Source: Mesodorylaimus sp. YZB2_4 (Eukaryota > Nematoda > Enoplea > Dorylaimida > Dorylaimidae). Taken from it: a stretch of 64,000 nucleotides of DNA. A program made the position numbers and the translations under genes. Positions 45,648 through 57,500 of this stretch are shown piece after piece. Each line of letters starts with the position of its first letter. The first letter of the stretch is position 1. The stretch covers positions 310,001-374,000 of the forward strand of contig JASANH010000427.1 of assembly GCA_030248295.1 (NCBI GenBank), in the 5' to 3' direction. The notes beneath the pieces are model-generated. The model ran no database searches. It was not told the origin of the DNA and saw only the letters and a list, made by a program, of their open reading frames with translations.

Positions 45648-46940
45648 ATGCTTTACATTTACATCTCGCTGGCCCTAAGTTTTCTACTTTGCATTACCGG
45701 TCTTATTTTGAGTTTTATAAATCTTGAAAAATATAATTTCGGATTATATCTAGCCTTGGTGGCTATTGTTGCATTTACAGTCGGCCTAGCATTCTTTGTA
45801 GTCAAACCAAAAGCATGCTTAGGACCTAAATGGTTTGTGAAATTATTTGGACGGAATCATACTTTGAATCGATCGAGTCGAGTTCAATTCGATACCAGAT
45901 CGAATACGCCGACAGGTGATGGACGCCGCTTAATGTTTTTTGGCTTCAATACGGCTGCTTTTTTACAATCGCAGTTAGAAGCTGGATTTACGACGACTAG
46001 AGGAGCCGAATCTGTGAATCAAACCAGTAAATTATTAGATGTGACAAATTACAATCGAGCTAGCAGTAATGTCCAGTTTTCGATTGACGATAATGGGCAA
46101 GAAAATTTCGACTCGCCGATTCGTATGATCGATGACCCACCTTCAACTACTTTGATCCCTCCAACGCCACCTTCATTGGATTCTCCGAATGAAACGACAA
46201 AAGCAAATTTTAGTGCCGATTCATCAAACCCACGCGTTCGAGCGTGGACATTCACTTGCGCTTCGACTACGTTGAGCGAAAGTGCAAAGAATTCAAAAAT
46301 CGATTCGATCGATTCGTGGAGAGAATGGCAAAAAATTGTTTTACGCGATCGCAATCCTCCCGCGTTGCTTTTACAATCTTCTTTTCCGCTTACTGAACGT
46401 ACACCATTAGCTTTACTTCGTTCACGCACTTCTGATCGTAGCGACGACGGTTCTACAGTTTCCAACTGCAAATCATGGTCGACGGAAGAAGTTGTAAATT
46501 TAGACGAATTTCTTCGTTCAACCCGGTCAGTTCCTGTAAAAAAACCTTTACGAAATTCCATCTCTGACCAACAAGTTATCGAACGAGAATCATTTCACGA
46601 TGATGATTCGATTGAAGAAGCGCCTGTAAGAAAAAACGCAATATCGAATTTGAAGGAGCCTTTGCCGACTTTATCAACGCATTCTTGGCGACGATCGCAC
46701 ACAGTTACAGTCAAATACGTGCCGGTGAAAGAAGAGTGGATACCAAAACCCTTGGCGGCCGTTTTGGAAATCGAAGATAGAAAATTATATCGTTCAAGAA
46801 AAAAATCACGCAGCACAAATGCCATGTATATTGCGGTCAATGGTAAGGCAATCAGTGAAGGATCGCCGTGGTGGACATCACTTTCGAGCGTATTTCGCAA
46901 AAGTTCTACAAATATTCGACAAAAAAGAACTATTGTTTAA
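45648..46940 (+). CDS. Unrecognised single-exon protein with two N-terminal membrane helices (430 aa)
   Basis: I do not recognise this family. The frame is open for 430 codons with coding-like composition, unlike its overlapping frames. Residues 4-24 and 32-52 are strongly hydrophobic, separated by a short loop (INLEKYNFG), and look like a two-helix hairpin or tetraspan-like start. The remaining ~375 residues are hydrophilic, Ser/Thr/Arg-rich and probably disordered, with acidic patches (ESFHDDDSIEEAP) and a basic end (NIRQKRTIV). No enzyme motif, cysteine cluster or repeat is visible. It is intronless among neighbours with up to 15 exons, which may mean retroposition or simply a compact gene. 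An AATAAA signal follows at 47058. The N-terminal ATG is supported by the hydrophobic start immediately after it. Spacing is 672 bp from RUBCN and 429 bp to PIGT, all on one strand. Confidence 0.7.
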   Translation: MLYIYISLALSFLLCITGLILSFINLEKYNFGLYLALVAIVAFTVGLAFFVVKPKACLGPKWFVKLFGRNHTLNRSSRVQFDTRSNTPTGDGRRLMFFGFNTAAFLQSQLEAGFTTTRGAESVNQTSKLLDVTNYNRASSNVQFSIDDNGQENFDSPIRMIDDPPSTTLIPPTPPSLDSPNETTKANFSADSSNPRVRAWTFTCASTTLSESAKNSKIDSIDSWREWQKIVLRDRNPPALLLQSSFPLTERTPLALLRSRTSDRSDDGSTVSNCKSWSTEEVVNLDEFLRSTRSVPVKKPLRNSISDQQVIERESFHDDDSIEEAPVRKNAISNLKEPLPTLSTHSWRRSHTVTVKYVPVKEEWIPKPLAAVLEIEDRKLYRSRKKSRSTNAMYIAVNGKAISEGSPWWTSLSSVFRKSSTNIRQKRTIV

Positions 46941-47057
46941 GCGATCTATAAAATTAAATTTTGGACAACCGCTGTTTTTTGGTGTAATAATAGAACAGAT
47001 ATATCTGAATGTTGGAAAACGATATTTGTACAGGAAAAAACTTTTTTAAATTTAATC

Positions 47058-47063
47058 AATAAA
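47058..47063 (+). terminator. AATAAA polyadenylation signal of the 45648 gene
   Basis: A canonical AATAAA lies 118 nt past the stop codon in a T-rich context. It is the only clear polyadenylation signal between this gene and PIGT. Confidence 0.6.
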
Positions 47064-47369
47064 AATGCTTTTTTAAAACATGTACGCTGTTTTCAGGTTT
47101 CTTTTGATAAAAGAATATTTATAATCGTTTGAAAAAGGTGCAAATAATCTTGACCTAAATGAGGATAATTAGAAGATTAGATAAGCGGCAATATTTTACT
47201 TACACACAAATTTCGCACTTTTTATTTTGAGTGGAGGTGATGCTCAGGTTCGTATTGCTTGCGTGTCGTGTGCGGGTACAGTAACCCACTGTTCGGTCGA
47301 TCGCGATAGCCAGAATTTGGAGATTCTGATCCTATCTGATCAGTGTTTTCCATAAAATCGAAAACTAAT

Positions 47370-49935
47370 ATGCACAGAAAGCCTCCTTTTCTGTTTTCTT
47401 TCTTCGTTTTCTCCTGCGCAATCGTTTTCACGGTCGGAACGATTAATGAGGAAGAATATTTCGAAGAATTAGACGTAGTGCCTTTATCAAATGCATTCGT
47501 TTCGTCAACCTTCAAATTTTTATCCCGTCGACATGGGGCTTTAGGTGAGGTTGCATTCTCGGGTACTTTTCTTTGAGTTTTTGCCGGTTTTTATGTGGTT
47601 TTCTGGACTTTTTCCTTCTTTCGTTCGACGTAGCCTTGTATTTTTTTGTTTCGAACCATTGTCCTTTGTGGATGCTGTTTTCTTATTATTTTGTGTCAAA
47701 CTTAAACCTGACTCATGATCAGCCAGTCAGACGTAGTACGGCACGCGGAGCCAGCATTGCGGGAGGAATAATCAGACTAACGTTACGGAGTGAACCTTTT
47801 CTTCATTTCAGGCAGCCATTATGTTCTTTTTCCAAAAGCGATCGGTGAAATCGTGCAACGTTACGGCGTTGAAGAATTCCATTTGAGCATGTCGCAAAAT
47901 TTTTGGCGTGCATATCAATGGGGATATCAACCATCGCCAGCCTCGCCGACCGGTGCTCAATTGTGGGCTTGGTTCGGGGAAAAAAATGGAAGTGATGAGT
48001 AAGACATCTTTTCATGGGTTTTTCCGAGTGAATTATTTCAAATATTTTACAAAATTTTTTATAGGGTCAATACGCAATGGCGTGATTTAGTTCACGCTCT
48101 AAGCGGATTGTTTTGCGCTTCGTTTTCTCAAATCGATACTCGTCATTTAACGGTTGAGCCCCAATTAGAATTTCGTCCTCGCGGAGTTCTCAGTGAGAAA
48201 TCTTCAAATTTGACGGACGATAATCGATTTTTGCGATACGCCGTTTTGCCAAGCGATAATGTTTGTACGGAAAATTTGACGCCTTGGAAAAAATTACTGC
48301 CTTGTAAAACTTCGGTAAGCATTATTCATAATTTGGATCAGTTTTTCGACGCTCTTATTAATTAGTTTCTTAACGATTTATAATTGAAATTTTAGGCCGG
48401 TATTGGAGGACTTTTGATGGGAACAAAACTTTTCTCGAGCTCTTATTTGTCATTGAACGTTGATCTACGCCGAATTTGCGACCATGGCGATCCACATATT
48501 ATCAAATCGTGTGTTGGCGATGAGAATTTGATTTGGGAATTGACGCAGACCTTGACTGTCGTATTCGATGTGGCTGGACTTGGACGACCAAGTAAATAGA
48601 ATTTTCTTGGCTTAATAATCTAAGCCATCGTTATTCGTCGATTTTTTCCTTTGCTTTTCAGCCGATTGGAGTCTTTCGGTCCTTTTTGGAAATTCCATAA
48701 GTTCGCATTGTCCAGTTGCCAAATCGAGTACTGTTTTTGTCGATATTCACAGGAAGGTGCATGCTGGTTTTTGCTATCATATTGCATATTTTTATCGAAA
48801 ATCAAGTTTTAGGGTTTCAAACCAAAACCAACGACTTATAGCGAAGTGGTAGCGAATGGTACTCGTCGTCATTTCGCTGCCTATGATGTGCAAAGCTTAA
48901 CGAAAGAAGGACCTTTAAATATTGCGGCTAAATTTGCAAAAGTTCCGCCGCCAGTCATGATTGAACCCCCGCCAATTTATGTTCATACTTTTGTGGCTGG
49001 CAGTGGCCATCAATCGGGTCGATTGGTCAGTCGCATATTTAATAAGTTTAGCTTGGCGGTGCCTATTTTATATTCTCATTCTATTCCTTGGTTTCTGCGC
49101 GCTTATTATCACACTTTAGAAATCGTTTGCGATGGATCAGTAGTGCAACCTAGTATGGACTGGTTTTTTTTGTTTTTCTTTTCAATGAAGAGGGTTTTTT
49201 CAGGGTCAATTTTCTATCGACCGGCTCGTGATCGCAAGCGTCCGCATTACTTCGAAATAGCCTTCGATTTGCCGCCGCTTGGCGATTCTTGGTGCGATTT
49301 GTCAATTAAATTTGATCGAGCTTTATTGCGATTTGATGAATATCCACCAGACGCTAATCATGGATTTCAAATTGCTGCGCCAATGATCTCGTTCTACAGT
49401 CCATTCGCAATTAATCAGTCCGCGTTATTTACTCTTGATGAACCAATGTTGACTTTTTCGAGGTAAGATTTTGTAGAGCTTAAAAAATTCAATCTTTGAG
49501 ATATGAACTCTGTAAATTGTATTTCTTAGTCGCTCGATGAATAATGGCAAAAGAGTATCAGCCAAGAATATTTTCACTGTTGTATTTGGAAAGTCGCTAT
49601 TGATCAATCTGCCGACACCAGATTTCAGTATGCCGTACAATGTCATTTGCCTGGTTTGCACTGTGGTAGCGTTGGCTTTCGGTCCCATACATAGTTTGAC
49701 CACGAAAACGTAAGGTTATCTAATAATTTAATAATTATTTAGATGGCATTAAGAGTTTTTTTGCAGATTAATCGTAGCTGACCCAGCACGCGTGGCTAAA
49801 AGTCGTGGATTGGAATATACAAAAATGATATGGGGCGAAATTAAATCATCAGTCAGTGATAAATTACGAGCTGGAAAAGATGCAATGATGCGACGAAAAG
49901 CCGGAGGGGAAACAGATGATAAGAAAAATCAGTAG
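47370..49935 (+). CDS. PIGT: GPI transamidase component PIG-T (9 exons, 616 aa)
   Basis: PIG-T is the luminal scaffold of the ER GPI-transamidase, which attaches GPI anchors to proteins. Exons: 47370-47544, 47812-47998, 48065-48314, 48396-48591, 48662-48756, 48813-49152, 49204-49462, 49530-49709 and 49767-49935; 617 codons. A signal peptide spans about 1-24 ([18 protein letters not shown]). Family blocks in order: [59 protein letters not shown] with Cys201 just after (the position expected for the disulphide to PIG-K, to be verified), [32 protein letters not shown]-like [15 protein letters not shown], and [15 protein letters not shown]. The last overlaps the single C-terminal membrane helix (536-556). 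The charged tail after the helix (~60 residues) is longer than in vertebrates. Intron 6 (49153-49203, 51 bp) is in frame with no stop, so retention would add 17 codons. Confidence 0.96.
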
Positions 49936-51904
49936 GAATAAGAAAATGAGGATGATAAGTTTAATTTTTGTGGCTGGGAAAATCGTATTGAGCCGGTTGC
50001 TATCGTTAAGTTATGTAATTAGGGTATAAATAAGTTTTTGACTGATTTGACAGACTTCGGTCTTTAAAATGTTTCAATCTGGTTGTGTTCAATTTTTGGT
50101 CGCTGTTTTATGCCTACTGTAGATTAATTGAGCGTGTTTTGGGTTCGGTATCGAGACACGACACAGCAGTGCGAAAAGCTTGGCGGAAATCATAGAAGCT
50201 CGGCTGCTTGCGTCAGTTGCTACAGACTGCTTGTGATAGGCTCTTAATCCTGAATTGATCCGTAATATTGGCTCATGAGATGATCTGAACAGCCTCCTAT
50301 GCGCCTGAAATTTCAGCATATCGAACTCGGGGCTATTGCCGGATCCCGTAACTAGCAAGATAGTCAATTTTGAACATCGTGGCACACGCGGCGCAAGTGC
50401 TGGCAAACTAACGAGTTTCCAGGTTACTGCGGCGTCAGTGCTTTTTTCTTTGAAACAACTGTGCAATGTTTGTGTGGCCAGTCAGTATTATCAGCGTATA
50501 CCAAAAATGCCCTTCACTACGAGCACTAGATGCCCATGTTGCATTCAGGACGTAGCAGCATCCCACAGCGCTTTATTATGCATATCATTGGGTCCGGGGG
50601 GGGGGGGATTATTTGAGGGAGATGCAATCGAACATGTGTTATGAACTTTACAGCCATTAGTGCAGGCTGTGCGCTCTCTCTTAAAACTTGTACGTTATGG
50701 TTGGCACACTGGGATAGTAATCTCAAGGGTGCGGGTTCGATTCCCGATCAGGGCTCATGTTTTTCATTGTTTCTATGCTATTTTTGATAGATCCTGCTAG
50801 TTTGTACCAAAGTAGGTTGGTGTGAGAGGGCACAATGAGTGAGCTCGAACAAGTGTACCTACTAGAGAAGATTAGCGATATGAGATAGTGATGATGGAGT
50901 GGAATTTGTGGATAAGGGATACAAGAGGACTGGTGGCGTCTGATCTTGAAAAGAGGAACATTAAGGTATGAGACAGGTATTTTTTGCTTTGGGCCCGCAA
51001 TAAGCGGGGCCATAGCGCATGGCCCAGAGAAAATAACTTAAAAAATGCTTGGAAGTGGCCTGACCACTACTTAGAGAGATACTAATACCCACTGAACATT
51101 GATTATAGTACGTTAGTCATGCCTTGTTTTGTGGGAGTGTAACCAAATGGGTCCAGTGAAGGTAACTAGTATGTACTGATTCTGAGCAGTCTTACTGCGG
51201 TCAGTTGTCCTTCACAAGACCCTTTTCGGGCTCTAATTTCTCCCTCAAATATTTTTCCCCAGGTAGGATGCAGTGCCTACAGTACAGGATGCTGTGAGCC
51301 CCCATGGACACCCATTCTCGATGTTTTTGATCGAAAACAGGAGTGAATTACATGCACTGCAAGAGTTCCTCGGCTGATTTTGGGAGTAATTGGGGTGACC
51401 AGCATGCAAATATGTGTTGTACATTGTTTTCTGCAAATAGACCCCTAACTCAGTTCTCCAGGAGTTACGTGCTCAGAGGCGGCAGTGTCCATCGATTGAC
51501 ACAACTGGAACGTCGACCACTCGGGTTGCTGTTTCACCAGCTCATGATCAGACTACTGGAGGTTGGAGAGGCTTGCATCGAACTTTGTGGAGTGCGTAAG
51601 CTGCTTCCGGCATCACCTATACGTACCCCGAGGATTCGTCTGATGGGAGCCTGGCGTCCAGACTCAGGAGGCGATAACCAGGTAGGATGTAGGTGGTGGG
51701 TGTGTTCACAGGATACTGTGGAATACATACTTACTGAGATAGTGTGAGCTATGACTGACTTTATTCAATGGACACCCTGCCAATGATTATTGTGGAAAGA
51801 GGGTCAGCAGACTGAGAACATGGGCACTCATAATGAGTGAGGCGCATGCACCGCGAGGGTTTCTGGTTTGTCTGAGTAATATCGTCTTGCCAGAACTACA
51901 GTAG
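49936..51904. other. Intergenic region downstream of PIGT: G tract and tRNA-like fragment
   Basis: No gene supported. A 12-G tract lies at 50596-50607. At about 50698-50757 a tRNA-like fragment carries TGGTTGGCACACTGG and B box GGTTCGATTCCCGA, but no acceptor stem closes around it, so it is likely a SINE head. The remainder is unremarkable, with scattered short open frames. Confidence 0.45.
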
Positions 51905-52090
51905 TGGGCGCGGTGGTGCAGGGATTCGGCATTCGTCCACCTGTACTGCTTGGTGGAGACTCTCTGGGCTCACCCTGGGTTCGATCCCCGGTGATGGAGG
52001 TCTGTTTGCGAGCCATAAACCCTTGCTGACCATGCAAACCAGGCCGTGGGCGACTCACCCGTTACCGCTGAGGTTTTTTCAATTTTTGTG
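51905..52090 (+). mobile_element. tRNA-derived SINE, family 1, head-containing copy
   Basis: GCGGTGGTGCAGGGATTCGG followed by GGTTCGATCCCCGGTGATGG gives both Pol III promoter boxes. The segment then reads GGTCTGTTTGCGAGCCAT and CCTTGCTGACCATGCA, matching the copy at 61929. It ends in a T-rich stretch where the next, inverted copy begins. Confidence 0.75.
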
Positions 52091-52410
52091 GTGCCCATAG
52101 CCGGCCAGCAGCCAATCTTGTAAGCAAGGCAGTGCGGGGACCGGCACACACACCAGCTTCCCTCTGCGTGTCTCCACTAGGAGCACCTCAACTGGACTGG
52201 ACACCGACTTCCTCAGACGATGGCAGGCGACTTTGAACCCTGCGAGTGTTCGACAGACGAGTCTGTCTCCTCGTTTGGCTTCCATCTCTCCATTTATGGT
52301 TCGCAAACTGATCTCCATCAACAGTGATCGAACTCAGGACGAGTCCACCGCTAGCTCCCAAGCAGGATGTAGAGACGATTGCCGAACCACTGTACACCGT
52401 GGCCGCTTAG
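52088..52410 (-). mobile_element. tRNA-derived SINE, family 1, inverted copy
   Basis: On the minus strand it starts GCGGCCACGGTGTACAGTGG, with GGTTCGGCAATCGTC, B-box-like GAGTTCGATCACTG and body GGTGCTCCTAGTGGAGAC, and ends CTGCTGGCCGGCTATGGG. It is near full length, head to tail with its neighbours in a SINE nest. Confidence 0.7.
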
Positions 52411-52434
52411 GTACCGTCAAGGTGGTGGGAGCGG

Positions 52435-52680
52435 AGAGATGGAAGCCAAACGAGGAGACAGTCTCGGCTGTCCAAGACTGACAGGGGTCACAGCCACCCG
52501 CCATTGTCTGAGAAAGTCGGTGTCCAGTCCAGGATGCCCTCGCGTGGAGGTGCTCCCAGTGCAGACACGCAGAGGGGCGCCGCTGTGTGCTGGTTCCCGC
52601 ACAGTCCTGCTTAGAAGATTTGACTGCTGGCTGGCTATAGGCAAAAACGGGCTTGGGCCAAAAAATTTTGAAAACAAAAC
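52435..52680 (+). mobile_element. tRNA-derived SINE, family 1, 3' part
   Basis: This copy lacks the tRNA head but shares GTCCAGTCCAGGATGCCCTC, GCGTGGAGGTGCTCCCAGTG, TGCTTAGAAGATTTGACTGC and TGGCTGGCTATAGGCAAAAA with the copies at 15236 and 61929. It ends in an A-rich tail. Confidence 0.7.
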
Positions 52681-52734
52681 TCCAGGAAATTTTTCCACCT
52701 TTCCGTACCTTTTAAGCAAGGCTATGCGAAGCTA

Positions 52735-52960
52735 GCACAGGCAGCAGCTTCGTTCTGCGTCCCCACTAGGAGCCTCCACACGATGGCATCTTGGTTTCCT
52801 TTAGTTGGCGGCAGGTAGGCTTCCGGCTCTCCACTCCGAGTACCTCGCATTGGGTGAACCATCCTCAACGACCTCCGTCACCGGGGATTGATCCCGGCAC
52901 GACTCCAGCCACTCGCTGCCCAGCATAATGGAGAGACAAATGCTGAACCACTGCAAAACT
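52735..52960 (-). mobile_element. tRNA-derived SINE, family 1, diverged inverted copy
   Basis: On the minus strand GTTTTGCAGTGGTTCAGCAT opens a degraded head and GGGATCAATCCCCGGTGACG marks a mutated B box. The distal CTAGTGGGGACGCAGAACG corresponds to the family body. Confidence 0.6.
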
Positions 52961-54594
52961 TCACAACAGCTGAAAAATATTTGGAAAATTCCCTCGCTCC
53001 CGCCATGTAGACTACAGGTCTAATTGGTCTGGTGCTCACACCTCGGTCAAACGCGTTTTTGCGCTCTCAAAAATTTCAGTCAATTTTTCGCAAAATTTGC
53101 ATGCATCTTGGCAGACCTTGCATGCCGAAGTGTGTTGCAAACTTTAATTTCCCCTCGGACATATCTGAAATTCAAATTTTATGTAATACCATATGAGGAT
53201 TACAGGTGGTCCTCGTGTAAGACTGGTCATATTTTCACGCTGTTGGTTGCGAGCTTCCTGCTCCTTTCAGAATGCACTTTTAGGAAACGATCACGAGCGT
53301 CGAATTGAAGCACACTGGACGAGTTTAATCGCACTCCAGAGTCCAGGATTTTGTGATGAAACATGATCATGCCAGGCAAGTACTCAGGTGCATTCTTTAG
53401 AATTCCTGTTTTTGCGGAGTGGGACAAGAAAACATTCAAAACTGACACAGGTAGCTTTGGAAGAAAGAAGTCGTATCAGTTACGTCTTTATATGCGTGCC
53501 TAAGAGAGGTGAGGGGATGAAGGGGGAAAGGGGAGACGAAGATGGCATTTTGTACATAGTTGGTAAAACAAGGCAGGGCGGGTGCTCATACGTCCGAGCA
53601 TTCGTGCGTGCGAGGCTCGTAGGATAATTATATTGATTAGATCAATATGCGAAAGGCCTGGCACTCACGGGTTTGAGGCGGCGACGAGGGCAACGCCTCG
53701 ACTTGACCATCTCATCCGCAACGCACTTACACCTTTTCCGCTTTCCACCATGCCCCCCGCCAAGTACCACCCGTCGACCAGCAGCTACTCGTAAGATAGA
53801 ACACGCAGATACAGTTTAGTCAAAGCTTCTCTCGGCCCGCCCATTCTCGGCTAGTCGCTCGCTAGTCGGCAAAGAACTGCTGCCCTGCGAGGCTTCTTCT
53901 CGTGCCGACCGCAGCCCGAGGACACGCGTTGTCGGCCTCTTCTTACAAAGACAACGCGGGCGAAACACCGTCTTCTCCCTTTCCGATCGGCCACAGTCGG
54001 AAGCTTATTGTTGCCGTGTTTTCTTGGAGAACCAGGGGTCTAGAAGAGAAAATAAGTTCAGTCGGGGGTCTGAGAAGAGAATCTCGTCCATTCCCTCTAA
54101 CCTTCCATCACCAACACACTATAGCCATCATGCCCGGACTAAAGCTAGAATATGCTTTTCTTTCAAAGAACTCAAAAATATTTTTCATTTTTCAGATTTT
54201 CTATTAATTTTCTCATTCGGTCGTCAAAAACAGTCGCCCTGGAAGAGGAAATTTCGAATTAGAATTTGGCGGGAAATTTTTAAAGTGTCTTCAAAATTGT
54301 GATTACTGAACTGATCGACACACTAGTCTGATCAGTCGATTATTAAAAGATCGATATTTTATCTGATAATCTCAAAAATCGATCCTTCCATATCCGATTA
54401 GAAATCCACAACTGGGTGAATTCACTGATTGATTTTTCTGTGTCGACTATTTCATAAGAATCAAGGCTCTTTTATCCTCACTTCGCTGCTAAACCAATAT
54501 TTACTTTGACATTTTAAACGAGTCTTTTGGCTGCCTATCCGGACTTGGTTCAATGATTCGTGTACTTGCTCGACGTAATTAGGAATATATTCGG
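52961..54594. other. Upstream region of NCS-1 with a possible leader exon at 53750-53790
   Basis: The region is mostly anonymous. CCACCATG at 53746-53752 begins a 41-nt open segment (MPPAKYHPSTSSYS) that ends at a GTAAG donor at 53791, so it could be a first exon of an unseen transcript. In-frame TAG at 54580-54582 blocks simple extension of NCS-1 upstream, so it is not obviously part of that protein. Evidence is weak. One AAATTT/GGCGGGAAA motif lies near 54265. Confidence 0.25.
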
Positions 54595-57500
54595 ATGGGA
54601 AAGAAAAATAGTAAATTGAAACCAGACGAAATCAAAGAACTGGCTAAACAGACTTACTGTAAGCGCCTTTATTTCATTTATTTATTCAACTATAATCTGT
54701 TTTTTTGTAGTTACTGAAAAAGAGATCAAGCAGTGGTAAGTTGTTTTTGAGAACATCTGCTCAATCGGCTTTAATCGATTTATGCTAAAAACGGTGCAGT
54801 TTTTCTGCTGTTTCTCCTTCCAGCCGAGATGAGATGTGAGCTGACAGGTGAAACGAGGAGAGCGGGACAATGCTTTCTAAGAAAAAACCCTGTGACTGAC
54901 AATGGCAGCTTGAGGAAGAAGGAAGACTCAGTTCCTTATTCGGACACTGTTGTCAGTCAGTTCTGCTCTCTGGTTGTTCCCAAGGCTACTGACCCTCACA
55001 GTGGCCTGCACTGGACTGGCTGATGGTGTGATGTTCAGGTTCGGTACAGTAAGCTGGGCGAATCATTAGAAAAGCGAGTCGTGAGAGGTTGTGCATAAAA
55101 GAATAGGCAGATTTTGTGAAGCATTTTCAAATTTATAAAGCGATCATCGATTGTGAAAATGGCAGTTACACGAAGAGGGTTTACAGTAGACACTCATTTA
55201 TGTCGAACAATCCATTTTCACCAACACACTTTGTCGATACATGGTTTTGAAGCCTAGAATTTTCTTCATTCTTTCTCATGAGTTTGCATAAAAAACGTCA
55301 ATCTCCAAGAACATTTCGATCCATTCACGCACGAAACGAGATAAGAAAGATGAAAGCGTGATAAAAATTTTTTGACAAAATACGAATATGATATAGAAGC
55401 CTTAGACAAAGTGGGAGTGGGTCTGTCTATCCAATCCGCCTATGAGATTAAAGTCTGTCTTTTTATAAAAATACACTATTCACTCTTTCTCCTCTCACTT
55501 TTGCGTGCATGGTTCAAATCAATCGGCTCCCCTCCTCCTCGTCTGCCTCGCAAGCTAGGTCCTACCTAGTCGGGATAAAATATGAAAAATATATCAGAGC
55601 GAAGTCTTTATTAAAATTCCTTCAGCTTCTACCTCCTTCGGCCACCTTATTGCCAGGGGCCTATTAATCTCCTCCTTCTCGTCACCTCTCCTCGCGTGTT
55701 CTTATCGACTGCGACTACGTCTTATCTCCAGAATTGACGGGAGAGAGTGCCCATTTCGTCCCGCTTCCTTCCATTCGCTCACCATCCAACTTTGTGATTG
55801 ACATGGATGGATGGCCCAAGTTCATGTTCAATGCATATTTTATTACACATTTGACATGTGTGCACTCACTTTCTCTTACATCAAAATGAAGGAAAACAGC
55901 CAGCAACTTGGATTAAACACGCAAAAAAGATACTTCTTAGCTGTAAGCAGCGTAAAGTGACTGGGACTTAAAGGATGTTTCTTTTAGCCGTGCCTGTTCT
56001 ACCCTCATGTGCTGTGTGTGTACATGTGCCATGTGCGGGTCAAGTAGCGCATGGCACGGCCAACTGAAAATCGTTGTGTAGAGAATGAGGAAAAAATTTA
56101 GTTTATTATTTTCTTTTAGGTACAAAGGTTTTGTTCGAGATTGCCCAAACGGCATGTTGACCGAAGCGGTAAGCCAGACCTTATTTTGTGATCTGAATTT
56201 TTTAATCACACATGTTTCGTTAAAGGGCTTTCAAAAAATCTATAAACAATTTTTTCCTAACGGCGATCCTTCTGATTTTGCATCGTTTGTGTTCAAAGTA
56301 TTTGACGAAAATAAGGTATACTTTTTTGCGATTTTTGCGATCAGTCTTTAATGCATGTTTCAGGCGAATTTACATCCGCCAATTTTAAAAATATGTGCTT
56401 ATTATCTATTGGTTTTTAGGATGGCGCTATCGAATTTCATGAATTTATTCGAGCACTTTCAATAACATCAAGAGGAAATTTAGACGAAAAATTACAATGT
56501 AAGTTAAATGAAGTCATATTAGATAAGATTCTCAAAAATCCTCCTGTACGACTTATATTTGTCAGAAAACTTTAGAACTTTTGTGCGAAAACTAATTTTC
56601 CGATCGCATTCCCGCAAGCAAACGCACAGGCTTGGGCGTGAAAAATATTGATATAAGGGAATTAGAATTTTGGGCGGGAATTCAAATTTAGACGCTGACA
56701 GCATTTTCCAGGGTTTGTGTAAAGCAGCTTAGGTTGACAGTATTTTTCTTCCCAATAATAATCAGTTTTGTAACCTTTAGAATGTTTATGCTTCAAGGTC
56801 CCTTAATGAGTGCTTTGGGGCACATTTTTGTGAGTCTAGATATAGAAACCATTCAATTTGACCTTTATGTTCTGTTCGAATAGGTTTCTGATAGAAAGCC
56901 TGCTGCTTTCACTGCCTGATAAGACGGATTGAGGCATTTGAATGACGTCAAAGTGCTCAGAGCGAGTGTCTGCTTTTCAAGATTGCTTTCTTACTGTAGC
57001 TTTTTTTGTCATTTCGGTTTTCTCCGCTGTGGAAATTTTAGAAAAAGAATTTTAATTTTTCGAAAATGTCTATAAATACGATTTTGAAAGACGTTGGAGC
57101 CACAGTTCGGCAAATATTGTTAGCCTCGCCTAAAGTCTTGCTGAGCTGCACAAAATTTTCAAATTTTTGAATTTTCATTAAATGCGCGAGCCGATAGTAT
57201 GTTTCTCACTTCCAATTTCAAAAAAAAAGTATGGTTTTAGAGTCGAGGTTTAGAAAACATGGATTGTGTGTGCAGTAAAAAGAATCATGAATGAAAATCA
57301 CACTTAAAATGTCTGCTACACTTAAAATATGTCAAAGCTTAAAATATCTGTTTCGAATTTTTTGATTTTGAACTTGATATAAGTGGTTGTGTGTCCCTAC
57401 CTGCTGATCGATTATAGTTCGCGCGCTTCTTGAATTTCAAAATTTTTGACTATTTTATTACTCATATTACTGAATTGAAAATTATCCTTTGAATTTACAA

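Noticed and set aside
46049-46561. 170-codon minus-strand frame opposite the 45648 gene
   Set aside because: Shadow of the + strand frame; composition mirrors Ser/Arg codons and there are no independent signals.
50698-50757. Candidate tRNA gene
   Set aside because: B box and A-box-like motif only; no acceptor stem or plausible anticodon loop.
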